Assembly: GCA_964455395.1 (NCBI GenBank)
Contig: CAYVWB010000073.1
Coordinates: 1 to 21,187, forward strand
From: CAYVWB01 sp964455395
GTDB taxonomy: Bacteria; Desulfobacterota; Desulfovibrionia; Desulfovibrionales; Desulfovibrionaceae
Reading direction: 5' to 3'
Length of the DNA stretch: 21,187 bases
Below are positions 1 to 8,237 of this stretch, one piece after another. Under the pieces are notes generated by a model. The model was not told the origin of the DNA. It saw only the letters and a list, made by a program, of their open reading frames with translations, and ran no database searches. Position numbers and translations under genes: made by a program. The first letter of the stretch is position 1. Each line of letters begins with the position of its first letter.

Positions 1-154
1 GTGTCCCGGGCCGTGAGCAAGCTTTTCAACCCACCCTACCCTACCCTGACCCACGCGATCCGACACACCCGGCGCAGCATTCAGCCGTCCATCGGGGCGG
101 CGCAGGCCTCACGCCAGCGCCACGCAAGGTGGAATGACGCAGCCTGCACGCTCC
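1..154. other. 3' flank of the lemA operon, no gene seen
   Basis: No coding region is supported here. An open frame runs from base 1 on the plus strand, but it overlaps the end of the lemA copy and resembles no protein family. A short ACCCT pentamer run (three units, about 33-47) is visible. I see no convincing terminator for the minus-strand operon that ends at 155. Confidence 0.5.
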
Positions 155-766
155 CTAAGAGGCCGCGAAGGAGGTGTCGGGGCGCTGTTGTGTCTCCAGG
201 GGGAACTCCAGGTATCCTGCAGGGTTGAACCCCAGAGGGCCGGCCAGCAGCAGCGTCGGGAAGGATTCGCGCAGGGTATTGTACTGCATGGCGGCGTCGT
301 TGCAATGCTGACGCGCGAAGGCGATGCGGTTTTCGGCGCTGGCGAGTTCCTCCATGAGCCGGCCGGTCTGGGTGTGGCCTTGCAGCTCGGGGTAGGCTTC
401 CACCACGACCAGCAACTGGCCCAGCGCCAGGGAGAGCGCGCCCTCCGCCGCGGAGAGAGTCGCCGCCTGGGCAGGATCCACCGGGGCCACGCCGTGTCCG
501 AGACCGGCCTTGGCGGTCTGGGCGCGGGAGCGGGCCTCGGCCACGCGGGTCATGATCTCGCGTTCATGGGTGAGATAGCCTTGCACAGTGGCGGTCAAGT
601 TGGGAATGAGGTCGTGCCGGCGGGTGAGCTGCACGTCGATCTGCGAACGCGCGTTGGCCAGCTTCTGCCGCAAGAACACCAGCTGGTTGTAGGTGATCAT
701 CGCCCAAACGAGGCCGATGACCACCGCCGCCCCCAGGACGAGAAGCGCAATGGTGGGGCCGTCCAT
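155..766 (-). CDS. LemA family membrane protein (second, diverged copy)
   Basis: LemA-family protein of 203 residues: one N-terminal membrane helix (about residues 6-26) followed by a long helical bundle facing the periplasm. The family signature is present as IDVQLTRRHDLIPNL at about 43-57. The role of LemA proteins is poorly defined; they accompany DUF2207 or TPM-domain membrane proteins. This copy is the last gene of a LemA-DUF2207-LemA cluster and starts only 3 bp after the DUF2207 stop, so it is almost certainly co-transcribed with it. Compared with the upstream copy (2898-3461) it has lost several conserved positions: the usual ARRYYN stretch reads ARQHCN and ENYPDLKANQNF reads EAYPELQGHTQT. 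It also has a different C-terminal tail. I infer subfunctionalisation rather than a redundant duplicate, since the frame is intact. Confidence 0.9.
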   Translation of the reverse strand: MDGPTIALLVLGAAVVIGLVWAMITYNQLVFLRQKLANARSQIDVQLTRRHDLIPNLTATVQGYLTHEREIMTRVAEARSRAQTAKAGLGHGVAPVDPAQAATLSAAEGALSLALGQLLVVVEAYPELQGHTQTGRLMEELASAENRIAFARQHCNDAAMQYNTLRESFPTLLLAGPLGFNPAGYLEFPLETQQRPDTSFAAS

Positions 767-769
767 GAC

Positions 770-2878
770 TTACCAGCCTCCCCCGCCGCCGCCGCCGCCA
801 CCACCGCCGGAGCCGCCGCCGCCGCCCGACCCCGAGGAGCTGGAGGAAGACAGCGCGCTGGCGAAGCTGCTGGCGAAGGAGCTGGAGAAATCCCCCACGT
901 TGGCGGCGCTGAAGCCGGAGCCTGCGTACCACCCCGGGTGGTAGCCCTGGGCCGCCGCGCCAAGCCCTTGCAGATCCTTGGCGAAACGCTCGGACCAAGC
1001 GTGCTCCACATCCAGCGCGATGGCGTACGGCAGATTCTTCTCGAAGACCTCGGGGGTGACCTGGGGCGGATGCATCACCGCGAGGCGTTCTTCCTCCGTC
1101 ACCGCGAGAAAGAGCTTGTACCCTTCGATCTGATCCATCAACCGCCGGCCTTCGAAGGTGGGCGCCTTCATGATGATGTAGAAGAGCACGTTCAACCCCA
1201 CCAGCGCAGCCATGGCCACCGCGCCGAGAACGGACGTCTGCATGGCGTACATGGTGAGCCCGAAAATCTCGCCGCCGAGGAAGGGAATGGAGAACAGCCC
1301 CATGAAGACGCCGCTGATGAAGCTCCCGTTGCGGAAGGCGTTCACCACTGCGGAAAGCAGCGCCACCACGCCGATGGTCCAGAAGGAGAGCCACACCGAA
1401 AGGAAGCCGGCCACCGGTGGATTGTTCGAGTATACGGCGAGGCCCCCGAGGGTGACCAGAGTGATGATGGCCCCCGGGATGAGCGACTTCCGGTTCAACA
1501 GGAAGTGCGTCTTCTCGTGCTCCAGCATCAGGAACCCTTCCAAGGCTTCCTTGGCGTTGCGGATGTTCTTGCGGTTGGATCGTTTCAGATCCAGGCATTG
1601 CTTGCCCTTGAAGAGCGCCGCCGCCGCAAGCCGCTCGCCGCGGGAGAGCTTCGTCTCCACGGGAGTGCGTCCCGTCTTGCAGAGGCGGAAGGTCTTGCTC
1701 AGCCCGAAGACGCTGATCTCCTCGATGGTCAGGAAGCCCTTCACCGCCATGTTCAGGATGGCGGCCGTGAAGCATTTGTTGTCGAAACCCATCTCGATGA
1801 TGGTGCGGACCTGCGCCGGAGAGAGATTCACCGGGGGGTGGAACTGCGGGAAGATGGTCCCGGCTTCGGGGTCCTTGCCCACGGCTTTCCACGTGAAATA
1901 GTAATAGAGGAAGAGCGCGAGCGCGCCGATGAGGCCGATGCCCGCCGAGAGGTTCGCCCCCAAAAGCGTCATCAACTTCTGCGTCTCGGAGGGCTCGTGG
2001 ACGAAGCCCTTGGGGAATGCCACGGCCACGGTGAAGCCGTGCCCGGACGGCAGGGGCGCGGTGGTCTGGAAGACGAGGCGGCCTCGGTCGTCCTGCTGGA
2101 CGGTGAAGTCGTCGCCTTGCATGCCCAGGGGTCCGGTGTAGGCGTCCCACTGCGTGGGCTGCGCGCCGGCCGGCAAGTCGACGCGCGCGGAGGCTTGCTC
2201 GATGGTGAAGCGCCAGTCGTTGCCGGTGACGTTCCAGTAGACCTCGTCGTACTCGTCGAAATACCGCATCTGCCCGTCGGTGCGGTAGGTCAGCGTGTAG
2301 GTGTGGCGTCCGGGGTCGAGCATGACATTCGCGGAGCCCATGTAGAGCCGCACGCCGCCCTCGATGGCTTCCGTGTTGTGGGGCTCGGGCTGGCCGTCGC
2401 GCTGGACGGAGAGCACCTCGAAGGTAGTGGTGCGCTGCAGCCCCGCCAGACTGCCGTAGCGGGTGGGGAAGTCGCGATAAAGGCCGCGTTTGATGTCTCT
2501 TCCCTGGGCGACGAAGGCGATGGTCTCCGTGACGGTGAAGCTCGCGTCCTCGTTGACTTGCACATGGCTGTCGAACCGGAGGATGCGCTCCGGCTCCGTG
2601 GCTTGCTCCGTCATCTCGACGGAAGCTTTCTGCTGCGGGGAGGGTGCGGTCGCTGTGGGCTGACGCGGTTGTACGTTGGCGCCGGTGGGCCACGCCTGAG
2701 CGCGCACGGGTTCGCGGGCGGCAGGCGCTTCAGCGCGTTCCACCGACTGTCGGGTCGCGCTCGGCGCGGGGGCGTCCTCCGTGACGAGACGGTGCAGCGC
2801 GTCACGATTGCTGATGAACACGGAAGCCGCCGCCACGAGCAGGGCGAGGGCGATGACGAGTTTCGGCGAAAGGCGCAT
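770..2878 (-). CDS. DUF2207 multi-pass membrane protein with Ser/Gly-rich tail
   Basis: DUF2207-family protein, 702 residues. An N-terminal membrane segment (about 5-22) is followed by a Pro/Ala-rich linker (about 35-90). The exported DUF2207 domain (about 95-305) carries the hallmark GRDIKRGLYRDFPTRY at 126-141. A transmembrane helix lies at about 310-328, followed by the typical W-K-x-x-G-K-D-P turn. A cytoplasmic region follows, then a cluster of hydrophobic helices (about 467-570) and the conserved C-terminal part containing GYKLFLAVTEEERL and LPYAIALDVEHAWSERF. The protein ends in a low-complexity Ser stretch and a Gly run closing with Trp (about 664-702), as in many relatives. It lies 19 bp after one lemA gene and 3 bp before another, which implies a complex with LemA. 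The biochemical function of the family is unknown. The start has a plausible hydrophobic leader directly after Met. Confidence 0.92.
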   Translation of the reverse strand: MRLSPKLVIALALLVAAASVFISNRDALHRLVTEDAPAPSATRQSVERAEAPAAREPVRAQAWPTGANVQPRQPTATAPSPQQKASVEMTEQATEPERILRFDSHVQVNEDASFTVTETIAFVAQGRDIKRGLYRDFPTRYGSLAGLQRTTTFEVLSVQRDGQPEPHNTEAIEGGVRLYMGSANVMLDPGRHTYTLTYRTDGQMRYFDEYDEVYWNVTGNDWRFTIEQASARVDLPAGAQPTQWDAYTGPLGMQGDDFTVQQDDRGRLVFQTTAPLPSGHGFTVAVAFPKGFVHEPSETQKLMTLLGANLSAGIGLIGALALFLYYYFTWKAVGKDPEAGTIFPQFHPPVNLSPAQVRTIIEMGFDNKCFTAAILNMAVKGFLTIEEISVFGLSKTFRLCKTGRTPVETKLSRGERLAAAALFKGKQCLDLKRSNRKNIRNAKEALEGFLMLEHEKTHFLLNRKSLIPGAIITLVTLGGLAVYSNNPPVAGFLSVWLSFWTIGVVALLSAVVNAFRNGSFISGVFMGLFSIPFLGGEIFGLTMYAMQTSVLGAVAMAALVGLNVLFYIIMKAPTFEGRRLMDQIEGYKLFLAVTEEERLAVMHPPQVTPEVFEKNLPYAIALDVEHAWSERFAKDLQGLGAAAQGYHPGWYAGSGFSAANVGDFSSSFASSFASALSSSSSSGSGGGGGSGGGGGGGGGGGW
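777..830. repeat. GC-only triplet-like tract encoding the poly-Gly tail
   Basis: The plus strand shows long runs of CCGCCG and CCACCG units, which on the minus strand encode the Gly-rich end of the DUF2207 protein, with 11 consecutive Gly before the final Trp. The tract is prone to length variation by slippage, which would change tail length without breaking the frame because the units are triplets. Confidence 0.7.
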
Positions 2879-2897
2879 GGTCGTCCCGCTCCTTGCG

Positions 2898-3461
2898 TTA
2901 GAAGTTGACCGCGGGGACCTGCCGATCCTCGGGATTCTCCAGCTCGAAGTACTCCCGCTTGGTGAAGCCGAAGGCGTTGGCCACCAGGTTGGAGGGGAAG
3001 GACTCCACTTTCACGTTCAGATTGCGCACGGAGCCGTTGTAGTACCGGCGGGCGAGCTGGATGTCGTCTTCCAGGCGGCTGAGCTGTTGCTGCAGGTCCA
3101 GGAAGTTCTGGTTGGCCTTGAGGTCGGGATAGTTCTCGGCCACGGCGAAGAGGCGTCCCAGCGCGCCGCCGAGCAGGCTCTCGGCCTGGGCGCGTTCCGC
3201 CACGCCGCCTTGCTGGGCGGCTTGTTGGGCTTGGGCGCGGTAGCGCGTCACCTCTTCCAGCACGCCTTGTTCGTGGGCGGCGTAGGCTTTCACCGTCTCC
3301 ACCAGATTGGGCACGAGGTCCGCGCGCCGCTTCAGCTGAACGTCGATGCCGCTGAAGGCTTCTTCCGCAAGGTTCCTGTTTTTCACCAATGTGTTGTAAA
3401 TACTGATGACATAACCGGCCAGCAAGGCGATGACGACCAGAATGACGACGGCGGAAAGCAT
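2898..3461 (-). CDS. lemA: LemA family membrane protein (first, canonical copy)
   Basis: Canonical LemA protein of 187 residues: N-terminal membrane helix (about 2-22), then IDVQLKRRADLVPNL at about 39-53 and ARRYYNGSVRNLNVKVESFPSNL near 136-158, which are the family's best-conserved stretches. The frame is open further upstream, but the ATG at 3461 is chosen because AGGAG lies 8 nt before it and the membrane helix begins immediately. It is the first gene of a LemA-DUF2207-LemA cluster (19 bp to the next gene). A weak promoter-like pair overlaps the end of the kinase gene just upstream, so the cluster may be expressed from its own promoter as well as by read-through. Confidence 0.92.
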   Translation of the reverse strand: MLSAVVILVVIALLAGYVISIYNTLVKNRNLAEEAFSGIDVQLKRRADLVPNLVETVKAYAAHEQGVLEEVTRYRAQAQQAAQQGGVAERAQAESLLGGALGRLFAVAENYPDLKANQNFLDLQQQLSRLEDDIQLARRYYNGSVRNLNVKVESFPSNLVANAFGFTKREYFELENPEDRQVPAVNF

Positions 3462-3512
3462 GACGGAGGCTCCTTGCGTTGGAGGAGGGAAAGCAGGTGA
3501 TTTTTCAGGAAC

Positions 3513-3541
3513 AGAGTATGCCGAATCGAGCGCCGGTTCAA
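3513..3541 (-). promoter_or_regulatory. Possible promoter for the LemA-DUF2207-LemA cluster
   Basis: On the minus strand TTGAAC (3541-3536) and TACTCT (3518-3513) are separated by 17 nt. The -35 is fair and the -10 is poor. The position, about 50 nt before the lemA start and overlapping the stop of the kinase gene, is suitable. Confidence 0.3.
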
Positions 3542-6480
3542 GCGTGGGTCGAAACACGTCGCGTTCGTGGCAGGGTGATGACGAGGCGCGCGCCTGCTCC
3601 GGGGGCGCCAAACGCCTCCATGGTCCCGTGGTGGTGCTGGGTGATGATGAAGTACGCCACGGAGAGGCCCAGTCCCGCACCCTGCCCCGGGGGCTTGGTG
3701 GTGTAGAAGGGTTCGAAGATGCGGGAGCGCGTGGCCTCGTCCATGCCGGGGCCGTTGTCCGCCACCTCGATGCGCACGGTCTCCGATTCTTGCCGGGTGC
3801 GCAGGGTGATGACGGGTTTCGCGTTCGGGGCGGGCTGCTCCAGCAGCGCCTGAGCGGCGTTCTTCAACAGATTGAAGAGCACCTGTTCGATTTCCATGGA
3901 CGCGCACGGCGCCACGGCGCCCTCGGGCGCCAGGTCGTATTCCAGGGTGATGGCTGAAAAATCGTAACGCTTCTTGAGATCGTAGTCGCTGGCGGCGAGG
4001 GCGACAGCCTTGCGCACCAGTTCGTTGACGTCCCGGTTGTCCATGAGGACGTCCCGGGCGGAGGAGCCGGCGCCGGCTCCCGCTGGCGCTCCTGTCCCCT
4101 CGGTCGCCGCCGCGCGCCCCGAATGGCTGAACTCCAGCATGTTCCTGACGATGTCCGAGGCCCGCTGGCCGGCGGCCTGGATGTCGTCGAGAATCGCGTC
4201 GATCTTCCGCCGGCGCACGTAATCCCGCAACGACTCCAGGGTGACGCCTGCGGCGGCGGCGGCGTTGTGGTTGGCCGGAATATCCTCCAGCAGCCGGCGA
4301 GAGACGTTCTGCCTGCCCTGCACCACGGCGCCAAGGGGATTGTTGATCTCGTGGGCCATGCCCGCCGCCAGACCGCTGACAGTGCGCATCTTCTCCGCCT
4401 GGATGACGAGTTCCTGCATGCGCGTGCGCTCCGTCACGTCGTCCACACGCAACACCGCGCCCTCCACATGCGCGGCGCGCAAGGGAAACGCCAGAAGCTC
4501 CAGCCGCACGCCGCCGACGTCTTCCGAGCGCAGCGTCGGCAAGTCCAGTTCGCTACGTGCGGGCCTCGCGGTCTTCATGGCCTGTCCCGCCAGAACGGAG
4601 GCTTCGGCGAAGAGCGCGCGCAAGGGGTCGCGCTCCGGGGGGAGTCGTTCCGCCAGGTCCACAAGGCGTTGGCCCAGCGCCTCCGTACTGGTCACGCCGA
4701 GCAGTTTTTCCGCTTCCTGATTCCACTGGGTGATGCGGCCTTCGGAGTTCAACGCCACCAGAGCCGAAGGCATGGATTCGATGATGGAGCGTACGAAGTT
4801 GCGGGCACGGCGCATCTCCTCTTCCGCGTATTTGGATTCGGTGATGTCCGCCACGAGGGTGGCGAAATAGCCCTTCTCGGGGATGTAGCCGGTGACGCGG
4901 ATGAACTTGTCCAGCGTCTTGGAGAAACGCTCCACCCGCACGGCTTTGCCGGAGCGCACGACCTGTTCGTACTGTTCGGTGATGTCGGGGGCCGCCAGAG
5001 GGGTGACTTCCCGTATGGTCTTGCCTGTGAGCGTTTCGGCTCGGGCGCTCACCAGCGCGGCGAATGCGGGGTTCACCTCCAGGAACCGGAAATCCACCGG
5101 CGCTTGCGGCGTTGCGCTGCGGCTGTTCTCGAAAAAGAGCGCTTCATACAGGGCGAAGCCGTCGTCCATGGACTCGAAGAGCAGCCGATAGCGGGTCTCG
5201 CTGGCGCGCAAAGAGGCTTCGGCGTGCACTCGCTCCGCGATCTCGGTTTTCAGGTCGTGCTCGTACGCCTGCATGCGCGCCATGAAGATGTTGAAATACC
5301 GGGCCAGCTCGCCGGCTTCGTCGGCGGCGTCGCGGGCGATGCGCACGGTGAAATCGCCTTTGGCGCCGGCGGAGAAGGCGGTCATGATGGAGCGCAAGGG
5401 ATGGGTGATGGACCGCGCAACCCCCGCCGAGACCAGCAACGCAAGCGCTGCGAACGGCATGATGCCCAGCAGCAGGGCTATCTTCAGCCGCGTGACGGGC
5501 TCTTCGAACTCCTCCAGGTAGCTGGAGGAGGCCACGTACCACTCCAGCGTCGGCAGCCGTTTGAAGCTCAGCACTTTTTCCCGCGGCTCGGCTTCGGAAG
5601 GATTGCGCCAATGGTAACGCAACACGCCTTCGTCCCGTCCCAGAATGCGCGAGAGCAGAGGCTCGTCGTCACCCATCAGATAATCGGTAACCAGTTCCTT
5701 CTCGGCGAGCTCCGGGTGGATGAGCGCCTTGCCGGATTCATCGATGAGGAAAGGATACCCCGAATCGCCCAGCGTGACGCCCAGAAACTTCTCGCTGAAG
5801 TCCGCGGGGTCCACCATGGCGTCGAACTCCTCGATGTAGGCCGAGGCGGCGATGATCCAGTCCCACGGCGCATAGTACGTCATGTAGAGCACTTTGTCCC
5901 GCGGGGAGGCTTCATCCGGGTTGCGCCATGCATATTCCAGGTAGCCGTGTTTGCGGCGCAACTGTTCCTGGACGAAGGCGTGGTCGGAGACGTTCTCCCC
6001 CAGCACCTCGGGCTCCGGATGGTGGAGGATGCGGCCGTGGGAGTCCAGCACGTAGATGTAGCCGGTCTTCCCCACTTGCTGATCGCGGAACAAGGCGGCG
6101 GCGCGCGCTTTGGCTTCGTCCAGGGTGATGCGACCCTGACGCGCTTCATCGTGGAAATGCGCCGCAGCTTCGAGATTCTTCTCGGCGACGCCTTGCAGCC
6201 GGTTGCGGATGGAGACGTCCACCGCGGTCTGCACCATGTCCGCCAGCATGGCTGTGGAGAGGTTGAGTTCCCGCTCCATGCGATGTTCCACCACGTCGCG
6301 CAGCATGCCGAAGCTGAGCGCCCAGCCGGCGGCCGCCGCCACGAGGATGAGAAACGCCATGCCCGCCAGAAACTTGGCCTGGATGCTCAAGTCGCGGAAG
6401 AACGACTCCACCTGCGTGGCGGCGCGGCGGCTTCTGGAAAAAGCAAGGACCATGGCGCGTCCCTGGACTCGGACCCCCAT
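3538..6480 (-). CDS. Membrane sensor histidine kinase: tandem Cache, HAMP, two PAS, HisKA, HATPase
   Basis: Large sensor kinase of 980 residues. Transmembrane helix 1 is at about 36-57. The extracytoplasmic sensor (about 60-330) is built of two similar Cache-type halves: 139-220 and 240-326 share the pattern G-Y-x-x-x-x-D-x-x-G-[RK], followed by WRNP and YxEEF. Transmembrane helix 2 is at about 333-354, with HAMP at about 355-410. Two PAS domains follow (about 426-550 and 562-685). HisKA contains the phosphoacceptor in MAHEINNPLG, His710. HATPase shows an N-box (EQVLFNLLKNAAQAL), G1 (VADNGPGM), F-box (IFEPFYTTK) and G2 (GAGLGLS). The HAHEINNP-like H-box fits NtrB-like/HisKA kinases. No response regulator is nearby, so the partner is elsewhere. 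A start at 6453 (Met10) is also possible and has AGGGA 5 to 6 nt upstream; the outer Met has no clear ribosome binding site. Confidence 0.93.
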   Translation of the reverse strand: MGVRVQGRAMVLAFSRSRRAATQVESFFRDLSIQAKFLAGMAFLILVAAAAGWALSFGMLRDVVEHRMERELNLSTAMLADMVQTAVDVSIRNRLQGVAEKNLEAAAHFHDEARQGRITLDEAKARAAALFRDQQVGKTGYIYVLDSHGRILHHPEPEVLGENVSDHAFVQEQLRRKHGYLEYAWRNPDEASPRDKVLYMTYYAPWDWIIAASAYIEEFDAMVDPADFSEKFLGVTLGDSGYPFLIDESGKALIHPELAEKELVTDYLMGDDEPLLSRILGRDEGVLRYHWRNPSEAEPREKVLSFKRLPTLEWYVASSSYLEEFEEPVTRLKIALLLGIMPFAALALLVSAGVARSITHPLRSIMTAFSAGAKGDFTVRIARDAADEAGELARYFNIFMARMQAYEHDLKTEIAERVHAEASLRASETRYRLLFESMDDGFALYEALFFENSRSATPQAPVDFRFLEVNPAFAALVSARAETLTGKTIREVTPLAAPDITEQYEQVVRSGKAVRVERFSKTLDKFIRVTGYIPEKGYFATLVADITESKYAEEEMRRARNFVRSIIESMPSALVALNSEGRITQWNQEAEKLLGVTSTEALGQRLVDLAERLPPERDPLRALFAEASVLAGQAMKTARPARSELDLPTLRSEDVGGVRLELLAFPLRAAHVEGAVLRVDDVTERTRMQELVIQAEKMRTVSGLAAGMAHEINNPLGAVVQGRQNVSRRLLEDIPANHNAAAAAGVTLESLRDYVRRRKIDAILDDIQAAGQRASDIVRNMLEFSHSGRAAATEGTGAPAGAGAGSSARDVLMDNRDVNELVRKAVALAASDYDLKKRYDFSAITLEYDLAPEGAVAPCASMEIEQVLFNLLKNAAQALLEQPAPNAKPVITLRTRQESETVRIEVADNGPGMDEATRSRIFEPFYTTKPPGQGAGLGLSVAYFIITQHHHGTMEAFGAPGAGARLVITLPRTRRVSTHA

Positions 6481-6555
6481 TACTGGAGACCCGCCGGGCT
6501 TGAGGCCTCCTCAGGGATCATCCCCGTGACCGGCCCCCATGTGACGAATACGCCA

Positions 6556-6584
6556 ACTTTCTGAAATGGCGATATTTCTGTCAA
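6556..6584 (-). promoter_or_regulatory. Weak promoter candidate upstream of the sensor kinase
   Basis: In the 131-bp gap between mltA and the kinase, the minus strand has a perfect TTGACA (6584-6579). With 17-nt spacing the -10 would be GAAAGT, a poor match. The -35 is good but the element as a whole is uncertain. Read-through from mltA is an alternative. A small GGGAT-C-ATCCC palindrome lies at 6514-6524. Confidence 0.25.
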
Positions 6585-6611
6585 GCAGTGGGTTGAAAAT
6601 GGGCGAACGCG

Positions 6612-7802
6612 TTACAGCCCGAGCGCACTCCGGGAGACCAGCAGACGCGTGGCGGCCCGACCCTTCATGCGGCCGGCCCGCGCTTCCGCTTCCGCACCGA
6701 ACCCCATGAAGAGGTCCAGATGGTTGCCGTCCATCACGCCGGTGTCTTGCGCCGCCACCAAGCCCTGCAGCCGCTGCGGCGCGTAGCCGTCGCCGCCGGG
6801 CAAGGGAGCGTCCAGGGCGAGGATGGCGCCCAGAGGGATGAAGTCCCGGTCCACGGCCACGCTGCCCCGCGGGGTCAGCCGGGTGTTCATCGCGCCGATG
6901 GGGCCTTCATCCGCCAGCCGGAAGAAGATGTACTTCCGGTTGTGCGCCAGCCACCCGCGAACCTTTTCGGGATGCGCGGCGAAAAGCGCCCGGATGGTCT
7001 GCATGCTCATGGTGTGACGGTCCCCGTACCCTTCCTCGATGAGCACCTTGCCGACACTAGTATATGGATGCTTGTTGGATCCCGCCCACAAGGCGTGCCG
7101 TTCGCCGCCCCCGGGCAGACGCAGCCGTCCGGAGCCTTGCACGTGCAGAAAGAAGACGTCCGTGGGGTCCTTGCACCAGGCGATCTCCAGACCGCGACCA
7201 GCCAGAGCGCCGTGGTGGTCGATGGCGTCCCGGGTGGGCAAGGCCCCTTGCTCGGGGGGTTTGCCGTAGAGCGGATGCGCATAACCCGGCGCAGGCGTCA
7301 GGCTGCAGTCCAACAGGGGTTCGTAATACCCTGTCAGCAAGGACCGCGGCGCCAGTTGCAGCCAGACGAAACGCTGCGCCAACAGGGTGGGGTCCTCGTC
7401 CAGGGCGGGGAGCAAGGCCTCCAGCTCACGGGCTGTCTGCGCCAGCTGCCCCCAGGTGAGGCGCACCCAAGGCCGCTCGAAGGCCGTTTCGGTGGGAGGG
7501 CGACGTTCGGCCCAGCGCCGGCTGTCGGCCACCGCCATGGCGAGCTCGGTATAGGAACGCATGTATTGTGAGTCCAGGGAGAGCTCCCGGGCGAGCTCCA
7601 TGGCCCGCGCCGGGGAAAGCGGCCCTGGCGGATCGGTGAAAGCGGGCCCCTCGGGCGGCGTCGGGTCCTCCTGCAGCAGGGAGACGCAGCTGGCCACGGA
7701 AACCGCCAGACACGCCAGACTCGCCACGGCCAGCCAGCGCGACGCCCCGGGGCTGCCGACCCGGCGGAACCCGCGCGTCACCAAATCTCTCATGGACACC
7801 AT
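6612..7802 (-). CDS. mltA: Lytic murein transglycosylase A lipoprotein
   Basis: MltA-family lytic transglycosylase, 396 residues. It cleaves the MurNAc-GlcNAc bond of peptidoglycan, forming 1,6-anhydro ends, at the outer membrane. The N-terminus has a basic region and hydrophobic stretch ending in a perfect lipobox (VASC, Cys39), so it should be a lipoprotein. Family landmarks are TGYYEPLLDCS (about 157-167), FFLHVQGSGRLRLP (217-230), GSNKHPYTSVGKVL and NRKYIFFR. The C-terminal 3D domain has AQDTG (351-355) and HLDLFMG, where Asp363 aligns with the catalytic aspartate of the family. The start at 7802 is chosen because AAGGG lies about 8 nt upstream; ATG at 7823 and 7793 are alternatives. It is transcribed towards the sensor kinase and divergently from the binding-protein gene, with its own promoter and a repeat array in the leader. 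Confidence 0.93.
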   Translation of the reverse strand: MVSMRDLVTRGFRRVGSPGASRWLAVASLACLAVSVASCVSLLQEDPTPPEGPAFTDPPGPLSPARAMELARELSLDSQYMRSYTELAMAVADSRRWAERRPPTETAFERPWVRLTWGQLAQTARELEALLPALDEDPTLLAQRFVWLQLAPRSLLTGYYEPLLDCSLTPAPGYAHPLYGKPPEQGALPTRDAIDHHGALAGRGLEIAWCKDPTDVFFLHVQGSGRLRLPGGGERHALWAGSNKHPYTSVGKVLIEEGYGDRHTMSMQTIRALFAAHPEKVRGWLAHNRKYIFFRLADEGPIGAMNTRLTPRGSVAVDRDFIPLGAILALDAPLPGGDGYAPQRLQGLVAAQDTGVMDGNHLDLFMGFGAEAEARAGRMKGRAATRLLVSRSALGL

Positions 7803-7882
7803 GCGCACACCCTTGAACTTCATGAAAAATTCCACACGACATCGTGGAGACTGCCGCCAACACAGCGCCGCATCGTCTCCGC

Positions 7883-7926
7883 GTGACGTCTCCGCGACGT
7901 CTGGGCGACGCCTGGGCGACGTCACG
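7883..7926. repeat. Four tandem 11-bp repeats in the mltA leader (candidate operator array)
   Basis: Four adjacent 11-mers are in phase: GTGACGTCTCC (7883), GCGACGTCTGG (7894), GCGACGCCTGG (7905) and GCGACGTCACG (7916). The outer edges also form a perfect 9-bp inverted repeat, CGTGACGTC at 7882-7890 and GACGTCACG at 7918-7926. An 11-bp period places each GACG core on the same face of the helix, as in the direct-repeat sites of OmpR/PhoB-type regulators. The array lies between the predicted mltA promoter and its start codon. The repeat itself is directly visible; the regulatory role is inference. Confidence 0.55.
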
Positions 7927-7962
7927 AAAAGGAACCGCCCACATGACGAAGCGATCGCGCTG

Positions 7963-7990
7963 ATTGTATGGGAATGCCCCGCGATGTCTA
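7963..7990 (-). promoter_or_regulatory. Predicted sigma-70-type promoter of mltA
   Basis: On the minus strand TAGACA (7990-7985) is followed after 16 nt by TACAAT (7968-7963); each box matches 5 of 6 consensus bases. Transcription would start near 7956 and give a leader of about 150 nt containing the 11-bp repeat array. Confidence 0.45.
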
Positions 7991-8237
7991 GGATTTCTTG
8001 TCCAAAGCCATCCCCTTCTGCTCCGGGCGCAGGCGCAGCCGACACGCCGGCGGCGTCCTCACGCACATCCACTTGGGGCAGAGGCCCCCCCGGGATGACG
8101 CGATCACTCCCATGCAAGGCTCCCAGCCTGGGCGCCCGTCATTGCTCGGAGTCACCCTAGAGACGCCGCCGTCCCGCGGTCTTGTCACCCCCCCGTTTCA
8201 CGCCGACCGCCCGCATGGAGGAGGGTCGCCTGACGTC

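Noticed and set aside
1..228. Open frame from base 1 on the plus strand
   Set aside because: It overlaps the lemA 3' end antisense, has no ribosome site or family resemblance, and starts at the window edge.
134..2908. A 924-codon open frame on the plus strand opposite the DUF2207 and lemA genes
   Set aside because: It is antisense to clearly recognisable family members, and its translation (His/Gly/Glu/Arg-rich) shows no domain or conserved motif. Long antisense frames are common in GC-rich DNA.
4123..6564. An 813-codon open frame on the plus strand opposite the histidine kinase
   Set aside because: It overlaps the whole kinase, which has unmistakable catalytic motifs, and has the composition of a codon shadow.
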